Assembly (NCBI GenBank): GCA_934121875.1
Contig: CAKOVG010000013.1
Coordinates: forward strand, 1 to 29,248
Direction of reading: 5' to 3'
From: an uncultured Clostridia bacterium
GTDB taxonomy: Bacteria; Bacillota; Clostridia; TANB77; CAG-508
Length of the DNA stretch: 29,248 bases
Both the position numbers and the translations under genes were made by a program. Below are positions 1 to 7,685 of this stretch, in pieces (positions within the stretch are counted from its first letter, which is position 1; every line of letters begins with the position of its first letter). Below the pieces are notes generated by a model, which was not told the DNA's origin, did no database searches, and saw only the letters and a list, made by a program, of their open reading frames with translations.

Positions 1-29
1 GTGCTAAGATATGTAGGTATTAAATATTT

Positions 30-104
30 AGGGGTATAGTGTTAATGGTAGCACATCGGTCTCCAAAACCGCCTGTGTGGGTTCGAGTCCTACTACCCCT
101 GCCA
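30..104 (+). tRNA. tRNA-Trp (CCA anticodon)
   Basis: A complete cloverleaf can be drawn. The acceptor stem pairs AGGGGTA (30-36) with TACCCCT (94-100), followed by discriminator G101 and an encoded CCA (102-104). The anticodon loop is CTCCAAA with anticodon CCA at 63-65, which reads UGG. The T arm is GTGGG/CCTAC around TTCGAGT, and the D arm contains AATGGTA. The outermost anticodon-stem pair looks mismatched (T56/C72), a small irregularity. It lies about 20 bases ahead of the gtrA-like gene and may share its transcript. Its promoter is outside the window. Confidence 0.95.
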
Positions 105-123
105 TATTGTTTTGGAGAAAAAA

Positions 124-552
124 ATGGAGAAATTAAAAAAAGTATTAAACAGAGAAGTAATTTCTTATATTATATTTGGGATTTTAACAACAGTAGTAAA
201 TATTGTTGTTTCTTATATTTTAAAGGCCTTTTTACATGTAGAAACTAATATTGCAAGTACAGTTGGAATTATCGCTTGTATTATATTTGCATATTTCACT
301 AATAGAAAATGGGTTTTCGAATCTAAAGCCAATACCATCAAAGAAAAATGGATTGAATTTTTTAAATTTATTCTTGGAAGAGCATTTACAATGGTAGTTG
401 AAATTATAGGGGTATTTTTACTTAATGATGTTCTTCATGCATTTTATAACTTTGGAGATAATATTGGATTTTTAATCAATAAATGTGTTATCACAGTAAT
501 TGTAATTATTTTAAACTTTTTTATTAGCAAATTCTTTGCTTTTAAAAAATAA
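124..552 (+). CDS. GtrA family membrane protein
   Basis: A small polytopic membrane protein of 142 residues. It matches the GtrA/DPMS1-like family (PF04138), whose members move or support polyprenyl-linked sugars during decoration of wall polysaccharides. Four hydrophobic segments are visible, and between the second and third lies the family's aromatic/basic cytoplasmic stretch (FTNRKWVFES). I start it at ATG 124 because GGAG at 114-117 sits six bases ahead; an upstream TTG at 112 would place the Shine-Dalgarno inside the gene. It follows tRNA-Trp and precedes a hairpin with a T-run. No partner glycosyltransferase is adjacent, so the sugar substrate cannot be told. Confidence 0.85.
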   Translation: MEKLKKVLNREVISYIIFGILTTVVNIVVSYILKAFLHVETNIASTVGIIACIIFAYFTNRKWVFESKANTIKEKWIEFFKFILGRAFTMVVEIIGVFLLNDVLHAFYNFGDNIGFLINKCVITVIVIILNFFISKFFAFKK

Positions 553-560
553 ATTGGGGG

Positions 561-598
561 CTACTAGAATTGGAGGTATTTATGTCTAGTAGTTTTTT
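561..598 (+). terminator. Hairpin with T-run overlapping the M23 gene start
   Basis: Perfect 8-bp stem CTACTAGA (561-568) / TCTAGTAG (585-592), then TTTTTT (593-598). It lies nine bases after the gtrA-like stop and looks like an intrinsic terminator. The 16-base loop holds GGAGG (572-576) and the ATG (582) of the next gene, so the same hairpin could also hide that start. The stem is AT-rich and short, so termination may be partial. Confidence 0.5.
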
Positions 599-1169
599 CA
601 AGCCTTTTTGTTATTTATTTATTTTTCTTATTGCTCTAATTTTATTTATTTCATGTTTTTTTGGTTCTTCTATCGCCCGGTATAGAGTTTTATCCATTTA
701 ATCCAAATGAAGAATATGTTTGGCCTTCACCTGGTTATACATATATTACATCATATTTTGGTTATAGAGGCTTGCCTACTGCTGGCGCTACTACTTATCA
801 TGCTGGTGTTGATATTGGTGCTCCTGAGGGTAGTAAGTTTATTGCTATTTGTGATGGAACTATTACTTTTGCTGATTTTTTAGGTGGTGGTGGCTATACT
901 ATTACTTTAACTAATGATAATATGAAGGTTACTTATTGCCATGTTTCACCTAATTTTATTGTCAGAGTTGGAGATAGTGTTTTAAAAGGGCAAGTTATTG
1001 GGAATGTTGGCCCTAAAAATGTTTATGGTGTAAAACGGAAATCAATATAAAGATGAAAACCGGTAATCCAACTAATGGTGCTACTACTGGGCCTCATTTA
1101 CATTTAGGTATACGAATTAATGGAGAATATATTGACCCATTAACTTTATTCAAAGAAAAAAATAGTTAA
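582..1169 (+). pseudogene. M23 family (LytM-like) peptidoglycan endopeptidase, broken by three +1 frameshifts
   Basis: ATG 582 has GGAGG six bases upstream and opens a hydrophobic signal sequence (MSSSFFKPFCYLFIFLIAL). The frame is lost near 676-678, where one extra C in GCCCGG leads to a stop, and continues in another frame with a clear M23 zinc-peptidase domain: SYFGYRG, then HAGVDIGAPEG with the HxxxD ligands. It breaks again at 1032-1035 (extra A before CGG) and at 1060-1061 (extra C in ACCGG), and ends with the PHLHLG motif and TAA at 1167-1169. Removing one base at each place gives one continuous protein of about 195 residues with all catalytic residues. The family cleaves peptide cross-links in the cell wall. 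Full conservation of the broken parts favours recent decay or sequence error over old decay. Confidence 0.8.
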
Positions 1170-1196
1170 ATGTTAAACATTTAACTATCTTTTTTT
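1162..1196. terminator. Bidirectional intrinsic terminator
   Basis: A 12-bp perfect stem, ATAGTTAAATGT (1162-1173) / ACATTTAACTAT (1177-1188), with loop TAA. It is followed on + by CTTTTTTT and preceded by an A-run that gives a U-tract on the minus strand. It sits between the convergent M23 gene and the zinc-ribbon gene and can stop both. Confidence 0.85.
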
Positions 1197-1686
1197 ACAT
1201 ATCTTCGTCGTTATTTTCCTTGTCATTACATTCGCAGTCATCTTCTCCATCACAACATCCGTCACAATGTGAGCAACATTCTCCTCCACATTCCTCGTCT
1301 TCATTCCAGTCTAATTCAATAATGTTATGGCATTCTGGACATTCTACTTCTGAATTTTCTTCGTTGCTTACATCTGCTACAAATTCATAATTGCAATATG
1401 GACATATAATTTCAAATTCATATGCTTCGTCATCTTCATAAATATCATTTTCTATTCCGTCTACTGCTTTTTTTACTGTTTCAATTCTATTATCTATTTC
1501 TTTTTGTTTTTCTTCAACTTCTTTTACTCTTATATCTGTTAAGTATGTTAGCCTATCTATAACATCCATAAACATCATTGATAATTCTTGAAATTTATTT
1601 AAGACAAAAACTCTTTCATTTTCATCTTGAAAATGATTTTCTAATTCTGTTAATATCTTTTGATAATGATTTTTTAAATCTGACAT
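1195..1686 (-). CDS. CD1247-like protein: coiled coil, zinc ribbon, acidic Cys-rich tail
   Basis: A 163-residue protein of unknown function. It resembles the small clostridial proteins annotated 'CD1247 N-terminal domain', usually found beside efp as here. Residues 1-80 are helical and charged, probably coiled coil. Then comes the family's acidic segment (ENDIYEDDEAYEFE), a zinc ribbon CPYC...CPEC (about 95-120), and a tail of about 35 residues rich in Asp, Glu and Cys (CGGECCSHCDGCCDG), which could bind metal. It starts 18 bases after efp, with AAGGA eight bases ahead of the ATG, so it is probably cotranscribed. A regulatory or metal-handling role is only a guess. Confidence 0.75.
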   Translation of the reverse strand: MSDLKNHYQKILTELENHFQDENERVFVLNKFQELSMMFMDVIDRLTYLTDIRVKEVEEKQKEIDNRIETVKKAVDGIENDIYEDDEAYEFEIICPYCNYEFVADVSNEENSEVECPECHNIIELDWNEDEECGGECCSHCDGCCDGEDDCECNDKENNDEDM

Positions 1687-1704
1687 TATTTTATTCCTTT
1701 CGAT

Positions 1705-2271
1705 TTATACTCTTTCCATATATTCACCAGTTCTAGTATCTATACGAATAACATCTCCTATATTGACAAACATTGGAACTGAAATTTCATATCCATTTTC
1801 TAGTGTTGCTGGTTTTCCAGAAGTTGTTGTTGTATTTCCTGCAAATCCTGGTTCTGTATATGTAACTTCTAATTCAACAAACATTGGTGGTTCTACTGAA
1901 AATACATTGCCTTTGTATGATAAAATTTTAACATTCATATTTTCTTTTAAGAACTTTAAGCTATCTCCAAGTTGATCTTTATTTAATGGTAATTGTTCAT
2001 ATGTTTCATTATCCATAAAATAATAAATACCGCTATCATTATATAAGTATTGCATTTCTCTTTTTTCAATTTGTGCTGCTGCATATTTATCTGATGGGTT
2101 GAATGTTTTTTCAATAACTGCTCCTGATATTACATTTTTTAATTTTGTTCTAACAAAAGCTGAGCCCTTTCCTGGTTTTACGTGTTGAAATTCAACAACT
2201 TTAAATACATTTCCATCCATTTCAAATGTTGTTCCATTTCTAAAATCTCCTGCCATGTATACGTCTGCCAT
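1705..2271 (-). CDS. efp: Translation elongation factor P
   Basis: EF-P, 188 residues and full length (typical 185-190). It binds stalled ribosomes between the P and E sites and helps form peptide bonds at runs of proline. The KOW-like N-terminal domain carries the PGKGSAF loop with Lys35 at the tip, the position that is modified in some bacteria. The two OB-type domains follow, ending in the conserved IGDVIRIDTRTGEYMERV. The start ATG has GGGG nine bases upstream. It has its own promoter (2343-2371) and is followed by the CD1247-like gene. No EF-P modification enzyme is seen in the window. Confidence 0.97.
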   Translation of the reverse strand: MADVYMAGDFRNGTTFEMDGNVFKVVEFQHVKPGKGSAFVRTKLKNVISGAVIEKTFNPSDKYAAAQIEKREMQYLYNDSGIYYFMDNETYEQLPLNKDQLGDSLKFLKENMNVKILSYKGNVFSVEPPMFVELEVTYTEPGFAGNTTTTSGKPATLENGYEISVPMFVNIGDVIRIDTRTGEYMERV

Positions 2272-2342
2272 AATTAATTTCCCCTTTCAAAATTCATTTA
2301 TTTTTTGTAACCTTTGTTACTAATTAACTTTTTAGCCTTTAT

Positions 2343-2371
2343 ATTATACACCCTATTTTCTCTAAAATCAA
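2343..2371 (-). promoter_or_regulatory. Vegetative promoter for efp
   Basis: On the minus strand: TTGATT (2366-2371), 17-base spacer, TATAAT (2343-2348), about 70 bases ahead of the efp start. The -35 box overlaps the end of pepP. A weak 5-bp hairpin (GTAAC/GTTAC) lies in the leader. Confidence 0.7.
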
Positions 2372-3438
2372 GCTTTATCTACTATAATATAATTTTTGTC
2401 CGATTTTGTTAATTTTATGCAACCAGATTTTGTAATTAAAACAGTATCTTCTATTCTAATGCCAAATTCACCTGGAATGTAAATTCCTGGTTCATTTGTT
2501 ACAATCATATTTTCTTTTAGAAAATTATCATTTCTATCACTTATTATAGGTGCTTCATGAATATCTAATCCTACTCCATGTCCAAGCGCATGCACCAAAT
2601 TATATCCGTTTAGCTTAAAGTCATTGTCAACATTTCTTGATAATATTCTAATACTAGCTCCATCCCTCATATCTTTTTCTGTTTGCATTTGATTTTTTAA
2701 AACTAAATCATATACTGCCTTTGCTTTTTCTGGTATAAAGCCTGCAAAGATTGTTCTTGTCATGTCAGAACAATATCCTTTATATTTACAGCCAAAATCC
2801 AAAGTAATAATATCCCCAACATCTACTTTTCTTTCTGTGGTTAAAGCATGTGGTTTTGAAGAGTTTGGTCCTGAGGCTACAATTGTTTCAAAAGAAAGTC
2901 CATCTGCTCCATTTTCTATAAAATATTTTTCTATTTCAAATGCTATTTGCTTTTCTGTCATTCCAATTTTTATATATTCTATTAGATGTGAAAAGCAGCT
3001 GTCTGTTAACTCACATGCTTTTTTTGTTAATTCAATTTCTTTTTCGTCTTTTATTAATCTTTGTTTTTCAATTATATTTTCTGTTTCTTCTAAATGGTTT
3101 GCTTTATATTTTTGCATATATTTTTTGTATGTTGCATATGTTATGTGGTTTTCCTCAAATCCTACATTTTCACAAAATGAAAAAAAGTTCTCATAGTCAT
3201 ACTCACTAATGTCGGTATAATTATTCACAATAATTTCGTCATCTATTGTAAGTGTAGACTTTACTTCTTGTATGTACCTAGAATCTGTAATATAATAATT
3301 TTCTTTGCGTGTTATTAGTAATACTCCTTCTGCATTAATTCCTGTTAAATATTTAACATTAGTGGGGTTCGATATAATCATTCCTTGTATATCTAATCCA
3401 CGAAGTTTTTCTCTCAAACATTTTATTTTTTCATTCAT
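2368..3438 (-). CDS. pepP: M24B Xaa-Pro aminopeptidase
   Basis: A 356-residue Xaa-Pro peptidase of the creatinase/aminopeptidase P fold, removing N-terminal residues that precede proline. The N-terminal creatinase-like domain spans about 1-125 (NVKYLTGINAEG) and the pita-bread catalytic domain follows. The five dimetal ligands are all present: D214 (TLDFG), D225 (CSDMTRT), H287 (GHGVGLDIHE), E316 (NEPGIY) and E330 (RIEDT). Length is normal for the short Firmicute form. It follows the prepilin peptidase gene by 24 bases and is the neighbour of efp, a frequent pairing in Firmicutes that makes sense because both act on proline-rich sequences. Whether it prefers dipeptides (PepQ-like) or longer peptides cannot be told. 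Confidence 0.92.
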   Translation of the reverse strand: MNEKIKCLREKLRGLDIQGMIISNPTNVKYLTGINAEGVLLITRKENYYITDSRYIQEVKSTLTIDDEIIVNNYTDISEYDYENFFSFCENVGFEENHITYATYKKYMQKYKANHLEETENIIEKQRLIKDEKEIELTKKACELTDSCFSHLIEYIKIGMTEKQIAFEIEKYFIENGADGLSFETIVASGPNSSKPHALTTERKVDVGDIITLDFGCKYKGYCSDMTRTIFAGFIPEKAKAVYDLVLKNQMQTEKDMRDGASIRILSRNVDNDFKLNGYNLVHALGHGVGLDIHEAPIISDRNDNFLKENMIVTNEPGIYIPGEFGIRIEDTVLITKSGCIKLTKSDKNYIIVDKA

Positions 3439-3462
3439 AAAACCACCCTATTTACATTAAAT

Positions 3463-4203
3463 TTAAAAAGCTCCTAAAGTAAATATTTTTAATACTATTG
3501 TTAATAATAAATCAAATGGTGTAAATATAACAACAAATGTGCTTGCTACAATAAACGGTCCAAATGGTATATATTCATTTGTGTTTTTCTTTTTAGCTAT
3601 TAATATTGCTATGCTTATGACTGCTGCTAATAAAAATGAAATTACTGCAACTATGATAATGCTAGGCCAGCCTACAAATAATCCTAATGCTCCCATTAGT
3701 TTTACATCTCCAAAACCCATTGCTTCTTTTCCTGCAATAAGTCCTCCAATTACAGTTATTAGTAGAAATATACCGCCTCCAACTATCATGCCAAGTAAGT
3801 TATTTATTAATACATTTATTCCTAAACTTGTGTTTGAAATTACTTGAATAAATGTAAATACAAGTCCTGCTTCAAACATTGTTAATGTTAGTCTGTTTGG
3901 AATGATTTGAAGTTTGTAATCTATACAAAATGCTATTAAAAGCATTGGTGCCAATAATAGGTATTTGAATAAATCTATGCTTACTCCAAATGAATATACT
4001 AAACCTAAAAAAATAACTACTGTTATTATTATTAATATATAGTTTGGTTTAAAATTTTTAAAATACTCTGTAAAAATTTCTTTTGAAAATACCTTTTTGT
4101 ATTCTGGCATTTGTTTGTTACACCAGTCTATAAATTGTCCTACTACTATCCCTATAAACCCTATTGCAACATATATTAATATATGAGTGTCGTTTATGTA
4201 CAT
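3463..4203 (-). CDS. A24 family prepilin peptidase
   Basis: A 246-residue polytopic membrane aspartic protease of the type IV prepilin peptidase family. The two catalytic aspartates are D95 (FCIDYKLQIIPN) and D166 in the GFGDVKLMGALG motif. It ends in hydrophobic segments with a KKKNTNEYIPFGPFI loop, normal for the family. The N-terminal region is short (GIVVGQFIDWCNKQMPEY) and lacks the paired CxxC zinc cysteines of the N-methyltransferase domain, so it may cleave but not methylate. It starts one base after the yqeG stop (GGAG inside the end of yqeG), so the two are probably translationally coupled. No pilin or assembly ATPase genes are in the window. Confidence 0.88.
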   Translation of the reverse strand: MYINDTHILIYVAIGFIGIVVGQFIDWCNKQMPEYKKVFSKEIFTEYFKNFKPNYILIIITVVIFLGLVYSFGVSIDLFKYLLLAPMLLIAFCIDYKLQIIPNRLTLTMFEAGLVFTFIQVISNTSLGINVLINNLLGMIVGGGIFLLITVIGGLIAGKEAMGFGDVKLMGALGLFVGWPSIIIVAVISFLLAAVISIAILIAKKKNTNEYIPFGPFIVASTFVVIFTPFDLLLTIVLKIFTLGAF

Positions 4204-4204
4204 T

Positions 4205-4708
4205 TTATTTATTCTCCTCTGTTAGTTTTAAATATTTTTTTATAATTCTGTTTTCTATTGGTCTTTTAATTTTAGTAGCCCAGATGTCTTTTTCATTAAT
4301 TGGTTTTACTAATATTGAAAACATTTTGCTTCTATTTGCTCCAATTACATCTGTGAAAATTTGATCTCCAACTACAGCGATTTGTTCACTTGGCAATTCT
4401 AATGCTTTCTTTGCTTTATTTAGTCCACCTTTTAAAGGTTTTTTTGCAAAATATGTATATGGAACATCTAGAGTTTTAGCTGTATTTTCCACTTTTTCCT
4501 TATGGTTAGAATTAGAAACAATATATAACTTTATATTATTTTGTTTTAAATTTTCCGCCCATTCTTTAATTCCATCTGGCATTTTTCTGTTAAAATCTAT
4601 TAAAGTATTATCAACATCTAGTATAATGCCTTTTATATTATTTTCTTCAAGTATTTGAAGTGTTATTTCCTTTACACTGTTTAAATATAATTTTGGATAT
4701 AAAAACAT
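4205..4708 (-). CDS. yqeG: YqeG family HAD-IIIA phosphatase
   Basis: A 167-residue HAD-superfamily phosphatase of the YqeG type. HAD motif I is DVDNTL, motif II SNSN, the motif III lysine lies in KKPLKG, and GDQIFTDV is the acidic motif. The substrate of YqeG in Firmicutes is not settled, though a phosphatidylglycerol-phosphate phosphatase role fits related enzymes. I start it at ATG 4708 because GGAGG lies four bases upstream and the protein then begins MFLYPKLYLNSV, typical of the family. The open frame runs further upstream, but that part overlaps the promoter at 4740-4768 and has no site. First gene of a yqeG, prepilin peptidase, pepP unit. Confidence 0.9.
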   Translation of the reverse strand: MFLYPKLYLNSVKEITLQILEENNIKGIILDVDNTLIDFNRKMPDGIKEWAENLKQNNIKLYIVSNSNHKEKVENTAKTLDVPYTYFAKKPLKGGLNKAKKALELPSEQIAVVGDQIFTDVIGANRSKMFSILVKPINEKDIWATKIKRPIENRIIKKYLKLTEENK

Positions 4709-4739
4709 TTTGCCTCCACTTTTAGTTTTTTCTTTTACA

Positions 4740-4768
4740 ATATTATCAATATGTGTGTAATTTGTCAA
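4740..4768 (-). promoter_or_regulatory. Vegetative promoter for yqeG unit
   Basis: On the minus strand: perfect -35 TTGACA (4763-4768), 17-base spacer, -10 TAATAT (4740-4745), about 32 bases ahead of the yqeG ATG. This supports ATG 4708 as the start. Confidence 0.75.
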
Positions 4769-4789
4769 TATGCAATTAAGCAAAATTTT

Positions 4790-4808
4790 AGTGTGCCATT
4801 GGCACACT
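4790..4808 (-). terminator. Hairpin at the end of sleB
   Basis: Perfect 8-bp stem AGTGTGCC (4790-4797) / GGCACACT (4801-4808), loop ATT. It overlaps the sleB stop codon. On the minus strand it is followed only by AAAATTTTG, so it is a weak terminator or an mRNA end-stabilising hairpin. Confidence 0.5.
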
Positions 4809-5493
4809 ATTTGCAGAATCTATGGTTTCCTATAGTTACGGTCATTGGTCTTGACCATATCCATTTATTTGTTGCAGTGTTTGGGTTAAAATAATATATT
4901 GCTCCATAGCTTGGATCCCAACCGTTTAGTGCATCTTGCGCTGCTTTTTTTGAAGTTGAGTCTGGAGACAAGTTTATTTGTCCGTCTGATACTGCGTCAA
5001 ATGCTCCTTTTTGATAAATTACTCCTGCTACAGTATTTGGAAATGAACTGCTTTTAACACGGTTTAGCACAACAGCTGCTACAGCTACTTTTCCTGTATA
5101 TGATTCTCCTCTTGCTTCTCCATGTACTAATCTTGCTAATAAGTCTAAGTTTGTTGAGTAACTTGAATTTGTGTTATTGTTTGAAGATTTATATATTCCC
5201 ATTGCTACTAATGTGTTTTTTCCTGCAATTCCATCTACCTTTAAACCATTTTTAGATTGAAAATATCTTACTGCTTTTTGCGTTTGTGTTCCATATATTC
5301 CGTCTATACTTCCTTTATAGTATCCCCATCTTTTTAGTTTTGTTTGTATTTGAGTCACTTCATTACCTCTGGAGCCATATTTTGATAATGCCTCAACTTT
5401 ATTATTTCTAAAAAATGTATTGTAAGAAATAAATATAGTAAAGGTTAATATTATTACTATTATTGAAATTATAGTTTTTTTGTTTTTTAACAT
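4807..5493 (-). CDS. sleB: Spore cortex-lytic enzyme, SleB/CwlJ hydrolase with peptidoglycan-binding domain
   Basis: A 228-residue exported wall hydrolase of the SleB type (PF07486), which acts on spore cortex during germination. Residues 1-25 form a basic start and one hydrophobic membrane or signal segment. Next comes a PG_binding_1 domain (about 38-95: SRGNEVTQIQTKLKRWGYY, IDGIYG, VRYFQ, VDGIAGK). The catalytic domain begins LARLVHGEARGE, with the conserved glutamates, and ends in WSRPMTVTIGNHRFCK. I start it at ATG 5493 (AGGTG eight bases upstream), since the TTG at 5517 has no site. Its ribosome-binding site lies in the terminator hairpin that follows fhs. Family assignment is firm; action on cortex rather than vegetative wall is inferred. 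Confidence 0.88.
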   Translation of the reverse strand: MLKNKKTIISIIVIILTFTIFISYNTFFRNNKVEALSKYGSRGNEVTQIQTKLKRWGYYKGSIDGIYGTQTQKAVRYFQSKNGLKVDGIAGKNTLVAMGIYKSSNNNTNSSYSTNLDLLARLVHGEARGESYTGKVAVAAVVLNRVKSSSFPNTVAGVIYQKGAFDAVSDGQINLSPDSTSKKAAQDALNGWDPSYGAIYYFNPNTATNKWIWSRPMTVTIGNHRFCK

Positions 5494-5551
5494 AAAAAAT
5501 ACACCTACTTTGGTCAAATTTAATTATTGTTATTTTAACCAAGTTAGGTGT
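5494..5551 (-). terminator. Terminator after fhs, overlapping the sleB ribosome-binding site
   Basis: Arms 5538-5551 and 5501-5514 pair ACACCTA with TAGGTGT and TTGGT with ACCAA around two mismatches. On the minus strand the stem is followed by ATTTTTT and then directly by the sleB ATG. The 3' arm carries AGGTG, the sleB Shine-Dalgarno, so folding would both end the fhs operon and mask sleB translation. Confidence 0.7.
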
Positions 5552-5566
5552 TTATATACATTAATT

Positions 5567-7228
5567 TTAAAATATTCCTACAATGTTGCCGTTTTCATCC
5601 AAGTCTATATTTTCTGCTGCCGGAACTTTTGGTAAACCTGGCATTGTCATTATTTTGCCAGTTAGCACTACTATAAATTCTGCGCCTGCTTTAAGTATTA
5701 CATCTTGTACATGTATATTAAATGGATCTTTACATTCTAAGTTTTTAGAATCGTCTGAAAAAGAATATTGTGTTTTTGCTATACATACTGGTAAATTTTC
5801 GTATCCAAGGTTTTTAATTTCTTTTATATGTTGTTTTGCTTCGTCTGTATATTCTACTTTCTCCGCTCCATATATTTTTTTTGCTACTGAATTAATTTTT
5901 TCTTCAATTGTTTCATTTAATTCATAGGCAAATTTAAAGTTTGAAGGTATTTGTACTAAATCTACAATTTTTTGTGCTAAATCTTTTGCTCCTTCTCCAC
6001 CTTTTTCCCAACTTTCAACTAAGCTTAAGCTAATTTCTTTTTCTTTTAATTTTTCTTGTAAAAATTTAATTTCATTTTCAGTATCATATGTGTATTTATT
6101 TATTGCTACTATAACATTTAATCCATAGTGTTTTTTTAAGTTGTCTATATGTTTTTCTAAATTTTTAAATCCTTTTTCTAGGTATTCAATTCCTTCATTT
6201 TTTATATCTTCTTTTGGCATTCCTCCATGATATTTTAGTGCTTTAATTGTTGCTACACATACCACTGCATCAGGTTGCAAGTTTGCTTTTCTACATTTTA
6301 TGTCTAAAAACTTTTCTGCTCCTAAGTCTGCTCCAAACCCAGCTTCTGTTATAACATAGTCGCTTAGTTTCAATGCTAATTTAGTTGCTATTATGCTATT
6401 GCAACCATGTGCAATATTAGCAAATGGACCTCCATGTACTATTGCAGGTGTTTGTTCCAAAGTTTGCACTATGTTAGGGTTTATAGCGTCTTTTAGTAAT
6501 ACTGTCATTGCTCCATCTGCTTTTAAGTCCCTTGCAGTTATTGGTTTATTTTCTTTAGTATATCCAACTATAATGTTTCCAATTCTTCTTTTTAAGTCAT
6601 TTATATCTGTTGCTAAACAAAATATAGCCATTATTTCAGATGCAACTGAAATATCAAATCCATCCATTCTTGGTACTATATTTTTTTCTTGTGATAAACC
6701 TGTGTTTACTGTTCTTAATTGTCTGTCATTTAAATCAACGCATCTTTTCCATACTACTCTATCAAATCCTAGCTCATTGCCAAAATATATATGGTTGTCT
6801 ATCATTGCTGATAGCAAATTATTTGCTGATGTTATTGCATGTATATCTCCTGTAAAATGTAAATTTATATCTTCCATTGGTGCTATTTGACTATGTCCTC
6901 CACCTGTTGCTCCGCCTTTTATTCCAAATACTGGTCCAAGTGATGGTTCTCTTAATGCAAGTACTGCATTTTTTCCTATTTTTCTTAATCCATCCGCTAA
7001 GCCTATTGCCATTGTAGTTTTTCCTTCTCCTAGTGGTGTTGGATTAATTGCTGTTACTAATATTAGCTTTCCATCTTTTTTGTTTTTTAAATTTTTATAT
7101 ACCTCTGGAGAAATTTTTGCTTTATATTTTCCGTATTGTTCTAGTTGTTCTTCTTGTACATTTAATTTTTCTGCTATTTTTGTTATATTTTTTAATTTTG
7201 TATTTCTTGCTATTTCAATATCTTCCAT
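5567..7228 (-). CDS. fhs: Formate-tetrahydrofolate ligase
   Basis: A 553-residue cytoplasmic enzyme making 10-formyl-THF from formate, THF and ATP. It feeds purine and formyl-Met synthesis and the folate branch of acetogenic metabolism. The N-terminal ATP loop TPLGEGKTT is at 64-72. GIKGGATGGGHSQIAPMEDINLHFTGDIHAI and the C-terminal PGLPKVPAAENID are family signatures, and the length is standard. GGAG lies six bases ahead of the ATG. It is the last gene of the asp23-to-fhs run and is followed by the terminator at 5494-5551. No other acetyl-CoA pathway genes are nearby, so the metabolic direction is unknown. Confidence 0.97.
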   Translation of the reverse strand: MEDIEIARNTKLKNITKIAEKLNVQEEQLEQYGKYKAKISPEVYKNLKNKKDGKLILVTAINPTPLGEGKTTMAIGLADGLRKIGKNAVLALREPSLGPVFGIKGGATGGGHSQIAPMEDINLHFTGDIHAITSANNLLSAMIDNHIYFGNELGFDRVVWKRCVDLNDRQLRTVNTGLSQEKNIVPRMDGFDISVASEIMAIFCLATDINDLKRRIGNIIVGYTKENKPITARDLKADGAMTVLLKDAINPNIVQTLEQTPAIVHGGPFANIAHGCNSIIATKLALKLSDYVITEAGFGADLGAEKFLDIKCRKANLQPDAVVCVATIKALKYHGGMPKEDIKNEGIEYLEKGFKNLEKHIDNLKKHYGLNVIVAINKYTYDTENEIKFLQEKLKEKEISLSLVESWEKGGEGAKDLAQKIVDLVQIPSNFKFAYELNETIEEKINSVAKKIYGAEKVEYTDEAKQHIKEIKNLGYENLPVCIAKTQYSFSDDSKNLECKDPFNIHVQDVILKAGAEFIVVLTGKIMTMPGLPKVPAAENIDLDENGNIVGIF

Positions 7229-7238
7229 TTTTTCTCCT

Positions 7239-7682
7239 TTAAAATAATAATCCTACAATAACACCAATAGTTGCTCCTGCTATAACTTGAACTGGTGTAT
7301 GTCCTAAAACCTCAACTAATCGTTCTGATACTTGTAAGCTTGTTAAACCTGGTGTTTCTACTATTTTATTTAATAATTTTGCTTGTTTTCCTGCTGCTCT
7401 TCTAACTCCTGCTGCATCATACATTACAATAAAAGAAAAAATTAAAGCTACAGCAAATAAAGGAGATTTAAGGCCTATATCTTTTCCAATCATGGTTGTT
7501 AATGATACAACTACTCCTGAATGTGAACTTGGCATTCCTCCTGCTTGCATTAACTTTTTAAAGTTTAACTTTTTAGTTTTTACAAGATCATAAATAAATT
7601 TAAATAATTGTATGGCAAACCATACTAAAAATGGGACTATTATATATTTGTAGTCTTTTAAAAAAATTAAATTTCCCTTCAT
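7239..7682 (-). CDS. DUF212 / YuiD family divergent PAP2 membrane protein
   Basis: A 147-residue membrane protein of the DUF212 (divergent PAP2) family. It has hydrophobic segments near 15-30, 56-70, 77-93 and 128-147. The acid-phosphatase-like motifs are GGMPSSHS (48-55), YDAAGVRRAAGKQA (about 89-102) and LGHTP (about 127-131). The fold suggests a lipid-linked phosphatase working at the membrane, but the substrate is not established. It starts three bases after xseB, with GAGGAG in the end of xseB, so it is cotranslated with it, and it is followed by fhs. Confidence 0.88.
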   Translation of the reverse strand: MKGNLIFLKDYKYIIVPFLVWFAIQLFKFIYDLVKTKKLNFKKLMQAGGMPSSHSGVVVSLTTMIGKDIGLKSPLFAVALIFSFIVMYDAAGVRRAAGKQAKLLNKIVETPGLTSLQVSERLVEVLGHTPVQVIAGATIGVIVGLLF

Positions 7683-7685
7683 TTT

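Noticed and set aside
39..248. 69-codon frame over tRNA-Trp
   Set aside because: It runs through the tRNA and the well-supported gtrA-like gene in another frame, and has no family signature.
2762..3196. 144-codon + strand frame opposite pepP
   Set aside because: Shadow of pepP: hydrophobic, repetitive composition typical of an antisense reading of AT-rich coding DNA. The same holds for other long antisense frames (for example 6393-6890, 18122-18586, 20659-21084).
5501..5600. Sigma-E or sigma-G promoter for sleB
   Set aside because: GAATATT near the fhs stop fits a -35, but the best -10 match is only five of eight with a spacer of 12, too weak to call.
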